Of a DNA stretch of 64,000 nt, positions 59,901 through 64,000 are shown piece after piece (position 1 is the first letter of the stretch; every line of letters starts with the position of its first letter). This stretch comes from Protonemura montana (taxonomy: Eukaryota > Arthropoda > Insecta > Plecoptera > Nemouridae), in NCBI GenBank assembly GCA_947568835.1, contig OX387606.1, forward strand, positions 10,974,001 through 11,038,000. Direction: 5' to 3'. The translations under genes were made by a program, and so were the position numbers. The notes under the pieces are model-generated. The model was not told the DNA's origin. It saw only the letters and a list, made by a program, of their open reading frames with translations, and ran no database searches.

Positions 59901-62377
59901 GCCTCAAAACAATAGAAAATCAAAAAGAAGAAAATGTTCACGACGACGAATTGCTACAAAGTGAGAATTATTTACCAGTGGAATGCCCGTGCCGAAACAT
60001 GCACCATTCGCCTAAGACAATACTTTGAGTCTTGCACGAGGTGCAAGGAAACAGATGACTCACCTTCTGCCATTTCTTTGCAGACACGAGTTCCACAAGT
60101 CGTGCATCGACCCGTGGCTGCTGGAGCATCGGACTTGCCCCATGTGCAAGATGGATATTCTCCGACATTACGGATTTGTGGTAAGGTCTTGCATTCCTCT
60201 CATAATATTGTCCCACGGCCCATGTCCCGTGGCCCAACGCTCCCAAGGTATTCCTGAAACAAGAATCAATTGACAGAAACAAGTCTCATTCTACTAATGC
60301 AGCATTCATCAAGCTTTTCTCTCTGCTAGCTATGAAACAAAGATATACTTACTAATTTTCCTAAGACTCGTAAGTCTTAAATGTTTAAACTCTGCTTTAC
60401 ACATCTTTCTCCTTAGCTGAAATTCATAAGTTATGAACAGAATTACATTTACAACTTGTGAGCATTTTCTTAACTTCAAGTTTGACTTGTCTTTGTTAGC
60501 CCTAGATGCCATCATTCCTAATAAACAACTAGGGTACTAACATAAAAAAATATATGCATAGCAAATTAAAAAAAAATTCTAGGCACTGCTTAGTCAGTAA
60601 ATAAATGTCAACTTATCCTCCTTATCCCAACCTCCACTTGAAGCAACCTCAAATCCTTACTAGGCCCTACTCCACCATTGGACTATCAAATCCTTACTGG
60701 GCTGACTCCACTATTTAGACTATCAAACCCATACTGAGCTTACTCCACCATTTGGACTATCCCACCTAGCGCTCCGTGGACACCATCCTCAGGACTAACA
60801 CACTGACGTCAGCTCTGCACACAGTTCACCGGCAGCCAGGAGTCGATCCTGCACCTGGACATCGAGGAAGGAGCCTCGCCGAGGGTTCCTGACAGCCGGC
60901 TAATGAGTCCCACTCCCGAGGCGTTGACTGTGAACCTGCCCAATGCCCCCAACGACTCTCCCGCTGCCACCCCCGACGCTGCCCCCACGCAAGGTACGTT
61001 TGTGCTTGCCATGGTAAAAGTGTACGATGGGGGGATGTTTCAGGGAGCCTAGTTTTGACGAAGTCTAGCTTTTAATCATATTTGAGATTTAAATTTATGC
61101 AGGAAAATATCGACCATACTTCAATACCCAAACATACCTAACAACTTAAAGAAATATCTGTAGTTCTTAAATAGTTTTGAGTATAGAAGTAAAAAGCATT
61201 ATCTGTTATTCATATTTAGATTTATTTTCAATATACAAAGACAGCTAAGCCACGTTGAATTGATTTGTTAATTTTACTCAAGTTTTTGGAAATGTGATTG
61301 CTTGGTATTTGGACCATTTCAAAATGGTTATTTCTCCATTTAAATAAAATCTAGAAATTTAATTACTACGGTAGGTGTTTCATTACTAAGAAAACCTGGT
61401 AGCACTCATAGTATAAATACGGTGGCACCAACCAATTTCCAGGATAATGGATTAAAAAAGCAAATGACAGAAAGGATCAAATCAGAAGTAGAATCGCTGT
61501 ATATACATTTCCAAAGTGTTACTTCAATTAAACAGTAGAACCAATGGCAATAGGTATATGTTCCATTTGACCTTTAAACAAAGACGACCCTTTTAAAAAT
61601 TATGCAACAATGTGCATTCCAATGTCAGAAAACTAATTAGTGGGTAGCATGGCAGCACCAAATAAATGTGTATGCTTGTTTTTTTTAGTTTTAAATCACA
61701 ATCTGCATAATTTTTATTTTAAAACCAGGGTCAGACTAATTTTGAAGAGTTTCAGGCATTACCATTTTATCTAGATTATTCAAATACGCCTTATCTAAAA
61801 CAGTATTTTTTTTGTTGCAATTTTTGACAAAATTTATTAGTTAAGAAACATGGTTGAATGTAGTGATACTGGTTTCATGACAAGGCTGATTCTCTGCATT
61901 AATGCAATGTATGCAGGTGGTTCCTATTTGACAATTAATGTACAGGAAGTTTTTTTTCTCTAAAATTTATAGTTCCTGCAGGTGTCTAGCAGACCTTGGG
62001 TTGGAAGATTTATTATTTTTGTGGGTCACCTGTAGTTTTATCATTTTTCTGACTGATTAGTTGCAAGCAGAATAAGGCCTTTTAATTGTAGTTATTTAAT
62101 ATGAATCTGAACTGTTTTTCATGTAGTTTTTGGTCTCTGATGCCTAATTATGCCTAATAATTTCTAATGACATAGCCATTTTCTAATAAAAATGGGTGTG
62201 TGCGTTGTTTTTTAAATAGTCTCTGCCGCTACGACGCCTTCCGAAAACGAAGCCGAAATCGACAGCAGTGCGATAGCAACGGTGAAACTGGAGCCTCAAC
62301 CAGCGGAAACTCCGTCTTCCGAGGAATCCCTCCCCAAGAAATTCGATCAAGAGTCGACGACAAAGTCGCCGCAGTGA
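32422..62377 (+). CDS. gol: Protein goliath, PA-TM-RING E3 ubiquitin ligase (eight coding exons)
   Basis: Members of this family are endomembrane E3 ligases with a lumenal protease-associated (PA) domain and a cytosolic RING-H2 finger that ubiquitinates membrane cargo. Joining 32422-32920, 43541-43670, 51139-51256, 57247-57318, 58320-58402, 60084-60180, 60825-60993 and 62220-62377 gives an uninterrupted 441-aa frame with consistent phases and GT-AG introns. Residues 1-22 form a signal peptide. A PA domain spans about 74-200, with core [17 protein letters not shown] and sequons at N46, N142 and N168. A membrane span covers about 213-236. The RING is C3H2C3: C282, C285, C300, H302, H305, C308, C319, C322. 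A low-complexity acidic/Ser-Pro tail covers 334-441. [14 protein letters not shown] with FYYVQRFRY is diagnostic of goliath rather than godzilla/RNF13. All zinc ligands are intact. Introns 4-7 (1.0, 1.7, 0.6 and 1.2 kb) hold nothing notable except a 37-bp tandem repeat in intron 6. Confidence 0.96.
34567..34615 (+). repeat. Short (ACCCTCAA)n minisatellite
   Basis: About six imperfect copies of ACCCTCAA with spacing variants (AAACCCAAACCC, CAAACAAACCC). It superficially resembles telomere-like repeats, but the unit is not a known telomere unit and the tract is internal. Confidence 0.8.
35159..35187. repeat. Interrupted palindrome centred on CGCACTTTAAAGTGCG
   Basis: A perfect 16-bp palindrome (35,165-35,180) is extended by GCATAA on the left and TTATGC on the right, with a one-base bulge. 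It could be a dimeric binding site or a small hairpin. Confidence 0.75.
36477..36600 (+). promoter_or_regulatory. Orphan TATA promoter with nearby poly(A) signal inside goliath intron 1
   Basis: TATAAATA (36,477-36,484) is preceded by GCGACGTCACG, a CRE-like element, and by about 170 bases of CpG-rich sequence. A donor-like ACAG|GTAATG falls at 36,541. AATAAA lies at 36,595-36,600 followed by a GT-rich stretch, as in a cleavage/polyadenylation site. It could be an alternative goliath promoter that splices to exon 2, a short nested noncoding RNA, or coincidence. No open frame of note lies between the two signals. Confidence 0.35.
38327..38345 (+). repeat. Poly-C run of 19 bases
   Basis: Uninterrupted C homopolymer after CTCACG, within goliath intron 1. 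Confidence 0.9.
40171..40495 (+). mobile_element. Full-length SINE-like element with 13-bp target-site duplication
   Basis: The 325-bp element is bracketed by ACTCGATTATTTT at 40,158-40,170 and 40,496-40,508, a clear target-site duplication. Its head (GTGGTGTTTAACGACGCA...) contains TGGTCTAATGG at 40,224-40,234, which fits a polymerase III A box. I see no clean B box. A GATGATGA-rich segment and GTGCCGGCACG follow, and it ends in a pyrimidine-rich CTCTCAATCCTCTCTCCC with no poly-A tail. Other copies lie at 30,617 (head only), 23,040 (degenerate) and 42,365 (degenerate). It codes for nothing, so it must be non-autonomous. Confidence 0.85.
41498..41514 (+). repeat. (GT)n microsatellite
   Basis: Uninterrupted GT dinucleotides after CATGTGC, in goliath intron 1. 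Confidence 0.85.
42365..42420 (+). repeat. Degenerate head fragment of the SINE-like family
   Basis: GATGCACTGTTTTGATAACG with GGCCCCGTGGCTTTGTTCTAAAGGC is recognisable as a diverged version of the 40,190-40,235 segment. It overlaps a 131-codon minus-strand open frame, which argues against that frame being a gene. Confidence 0.55.
42761..42771 (-). repeat. Isolated polymerase III B-box-like sequence
   Basis: On the minus strand this reads GGTTCGAGTCC, a perfect B box, but no convincing A box or cloverleaf can be folded upstream of it. It is probably the remnant of a tRNA-derived SINE within goliath intron 1. Confidence 0.35.
43541..43670 (+). CDS. gol: goliath coding exon 2: C-terminal part of the PA domain
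   Basis: Residues 167-209 plus two bases. It begins after acceptor TTTTCGCAG with NMSAVFTYK, contains the conserved ITVG turn, and ends at AACCG before donor GTACGT. Confidence 0.95.
46911..46932 (+). repeat. (CGCGT)n short tandem repeat
   Basis: Four copies of CGCGT running into CGTCGTC, within a CpG-rich patch at about 46,890-46,950. Confidence 0.85.
47916..47933 (+). repeat. Poly-C run of 18 bases
   Basis: Uninterrupted C homopolymer between CAATG and GTG, in goliath intron 2. Confidence 0.9.
48204..48326. repeat. Perfect inverted repeat, 58-bp arms, 7-bp loop
   Basis: Arm 48,204-48,261 is the exact reverse complement of 48,269-48,326, with CCACATT between them. The 12-base word AAGGTTTAAATT occurs about 48 bases left of the left arm (48,145-48,156) and overlaps the outer end of the right arm (48,325-48,336). 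A perfect pairing this long is either very young, conserved as an RNA hairpin, or a sequencing/template-switch artefact. It lies deep in goliath intron 2. Confidence 0.95.
51139..51256 (+). CDS. gol: goliath coding exon 3: transmembrane segment
   Basis: Residues 210-249. After the split Arg codon, [10 protein letters not shown] starts a roughly 24-residue hydrophobic span ending in [17 protein letters not shown]. It ends in phase 0 before donor GTGAGT. Confidence 0.97.
51257..57246 (+). other. gol: goliath intron 3 (6.0 kb)
   Basis: It starts GTGAGT and ends TTTCACAG. It is mostly AT-rich. A GC-rich patch lies at 54,400-54,600. Bases about 56,540-56,770 contain dense ATTA/TAATTA and CAATTA words and could be an enhancer. 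Open frames such as 53,595-54,047 show no recognisable domain. Confidence 0.85.
57247..57318 (+). CDS. gol: goliath coding exon 4: juxtamembrane linker
   Basis: Residues 250-273 in phase 0. It carries the family-typical basic linker [11 protein letters not shown] and ends SEDK before donor GTAAGA. Confidence 0.93.
58320..58402 (+). CDS. gol: goliath coding exon 5: first half of the RING-H2 finger
   Basis: Residues 274-300 plus two bases. It starts after acceptor TTTTTCAG and contains CCAVCIEPF with zinc ligands C282 and C285, then ILPC with C300. Donor GTAAGT. Confidence 0.96.
60084..60180 (+). CDS. gol: goliath coding exon 6: second half of the RING-H2 finger
   Basis: Residues 301-333. After acceptor TTTGCAG it continues [22 protein letters not shown], supplying H302, H305, C308, C319 and C322. 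It ends HYGFV before donor GTAAGG. Confidence 0.97.
60650..60760 (+). repeat. Three tandem 37-bp repeats in goliath intron 6
   Basis: Three consecutive units begin CAAA (60,650, 60,687 and 60,724) and end GGACTAT or AGACTAT. Each contains ACTCCAC near its middle or a one-base variant of it. The array ends 64 bases before the acceptor of exon 7. Confidence 0.9.
60825..60993 (+). CDS. gol: goliath coding exon 7: cytosolic tail, first part
   Basis: Residues 334-389 plus one base. It starts [15 protein letters not shown] after acceptor CACACAG, in frame with the RING exon, then becomes Ser/Pro/Ala-rich. Donor GTACGT. Confidence 0.9.
62220..62377 (+). CDS. gol: goliath coding exon 8: C terminus and stop
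   Basis: Residues 390-441 and TGA. It begins after acceptor TTAAATAG. The tail is acidic and Ser/Thr-rich, with VKLEP, which fits the sumoylation consensus at K412. Its low complexity makes it less certain than the RING exons, but phase and length agree. Confidence 0.87.
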
Positions 62378-63895
62378 GAATACATGTCGACGGGCAGCAA
62401 ATGACAATATTCTACCACAAACACACAGGATTACGACGTCCTTCAGGGAGATAAACTGAACAGTGATAAACAGAATGAATGTTAACCTAAGTAGCATAAA
62501 AATTGTATTATTAAGATCATACCCGTATAGTGATACGTGATACTATAAATACATCTACTTACAAGTTATTCAGTAGCGATTAACTAATAATATTCAGTTA
62601 ATAAATGTCTTCTTTTTAATCCAGCCACACTCTTTTCACATCTGATTATAGTCCACGTGTTCTAAAATATAATACAGAATGTAGTTGTTCTTATATAGTA
62701 TAACAGTATATACGTTTAGTTAACAGATATAGCAATCCTGCTTTGATTCCATCTCTATGGCTTCAACTAGTCCAACATTTCATAAAAATAGGTAGAGGAG
62801 GAATGAAAGACAAGCGTTTACAGTGAAAGAACTAGATTTGTATGAGACAGTCAAGTTCTTTTTTTGTGTTTGTCACGTTAAAATGACTGCTGAAAGATTT
62901 CCAACATGGTTTGTTACCATATTTTTGTAAAATGTTACTTTTATTAATTATTATAATTACAACCTTCTGTATATCGTTGAATGCGATGGAAAACTGGTTT
63001 AGCAATGGAGTTCTTTTTTGATACGTGCAAGTGTTGTGATGAACTGGAGATTGGTAAATCTGAGACTGCAGTTGCCTCTGATAATTCTGTATTACAATTG
63101 TGTGATTCTGCCGGATCGGTGGTGAATTTCAGATACTGACATTATATTGGCTGGTGAAAATGTTACAGAGAGATACCTACATCTCTCATTTTAGCGTGAT
63201 AATTAATTAATACATAATGAGGAAATAAAGTGTCACTTGTTCAGTCAGCGAATAAAGATATTTTACACAAACATTGTGATTTATTGACATTACACTCACC
63301 AGCTGCTTAACACACCAAGGACTACATCAAGGCGAGCAGTAAAGCCAAGTACCAAACCTTCCAACTAGTTGTTATTGAAGACCAAACCAGCAGATAAGAG
63401 TAGTGTTTCATGTATCACGAACTAGTGCAAATTATCCAAAACAATGTGGTCTAACAAATCTGCAGGGAATGAAAAGACACAGCCACATTTTGAACAGTTC
63501 TAAATTCAATGACGGCAATCATACCATGGACGTGTAGGATCAATGATCAAACTATTTTCCAAAATTCTGTATTAGTATAAAATGTGAAATAACTAAAACT
63601 ACTCACAAGAGCTGTTGACGGAATATTCTTTTGATATGTCTTATCGTTTTCGCGGTGCACCCACCACGCACAAGTAATCGTTTGACAGCCAAATTAAGGA
63701 TTTTTGTTGCACTTTCAAAAATTGGCGCTAAGATCGCCATGTCTGCAAATCCGACACGCCTCCTGCGCTGCGCAGACTTCATGTCAGTTCTGACACGTAG
63801 TGCCGAATGGTGCTGCAAGTGTGTTAATAAGTATTTTTGTGTCATCTAAAAACACAGAAAGTCAATCTGGTCTTGTGTGCTACGAATCGTACGAA
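62378..63895 (+). other. goliath 3' untranslated region and beta-COP promoter region
   Basis: AATAAA signals lie at 62,600-62,605, 63,224-63,229 and 63,251-63,256. The last is followed by TTGTGATTTATTG and looks the most likely end, giving a 3' UTR of about 0.9 kb. The DNA from about 63,600 is GC-richer and probably contains the beta-COP promoter. The overlapping open frames at 63,603-63,849 on both strands are not recognisable proteins. Confidence 0.5.
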
Positions 63896-63977
63896 ATGGA
63901 GCAACCATGTTATACTTTGATCAATTTGCCGTCGGATTCGGATCCTCCAAACGAAATGCAGCTAAAAATGGACTTGG
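63896..63977 (+). CDS. betaCOP: Coatomer subunit beta (beta-COP), first coding exon, partial gene
   Basis: Beta-COP is a core subunit of the COPI coat, which carries cargo from Golgi to ER and within the Golgi. The 27 residues from ATG at 63,896 (MEQPCYTLINLPSDSDPPNE...) match the characteristic N terminus of the family, which reads CYTLIN followed by PxDSxPPxE. After GACTTGG the frame meets GTATTT, which I take as the donor, because reading on gives a stop within five codons and because the family continues with Glu, which a split G|AN codon would supply. The ATG context ACGAAATGG is good. An in-frame upstream extension exists but lacks family similarity. The remaining roughly 920 residues lie outside the window. 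Confidence 0.85.
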
Positions 63978-64000
63978 GTATTTGCACTTTTTGAGGCTAA

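Noticed and set aside
1-64000. CRISPR arrays, operons, viral or bacterial genes
   Set aside because: No regularly spaced direct repeats of CRISPR type, no tightly packed same-strand genes, and no reverse transcriptase, integrase, capsid or transposase motifs were recognised.

Overview
The window is animal nuclear DNA. Coding sequence is sparse and split by GT-AG introns of up to about 10.6 kb, and the intergenic DNA carries tRNA-derived and other short interspersed elements, a foldback element, long poly-C/poly-G runs and microsatellites. The best protein matches I can make from memory are to insect and other arthropod versions, above all the goliath transmembrane and RING segments. I therefore infer an arthropod, probably a hexapod, that is not Drosophila. 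I cannot name the species.

Layout. About 1-28,013 contains no coding region I can defend. It holds alternating AT-rich DNA and CpG-rich patches full of CGACG/CGTCG words, several simple repeats, one promoter-like TATA site and SINE-type repeats. At 28,014-31,042 on the minus strand lies a complete four-exon gene for PGAP2 (269 aa), the Golgi factor that remodels the lipid of GPI anchors. Its second intron carries a 411-bp foldback element flanked by a target-site duplication. A 1.4-kb interval with a CRE palindrome, a GC box and a TATA box separates PGAP2 from the divergent plus-strand gene goliath. Goliath is a PA-TM-RING E3 ubiquitin ligase of 441 aa in eight coding exons from 32,422 to 62,377, with first introns of 10.6, 7.5 and 6.0 kb. 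These introns contain an orphan TATA unit with a nearby poly(A) signal, a full-length SINE-like element with a 13-bp duplication, and a perfect 58-bp-arm hairpin. At 63,896 the first coding exon of coatomer subunit beta (beta-COP) begins and runs off the window.

How the genes relate. All three proteins act in the secretory and endosomal membrane system: PGAP2 in Golgi GPI-anchor remodelling, goliath as an endomembrane ubiquitin ligase, and beta-COP in the COPI coat. Only the PGAP2/goliath pair is arranged so that a promoter could be shared. The rest of the clustering may be chance.

Nothing in the window looks like a new multi-gene system. The items most worth a second look are the foldback element, the perfect hairpin, the SINE family with its bracketed full-length copy, the composite tRNA-like insertion and the orphan promoter inside goliath intron 1.
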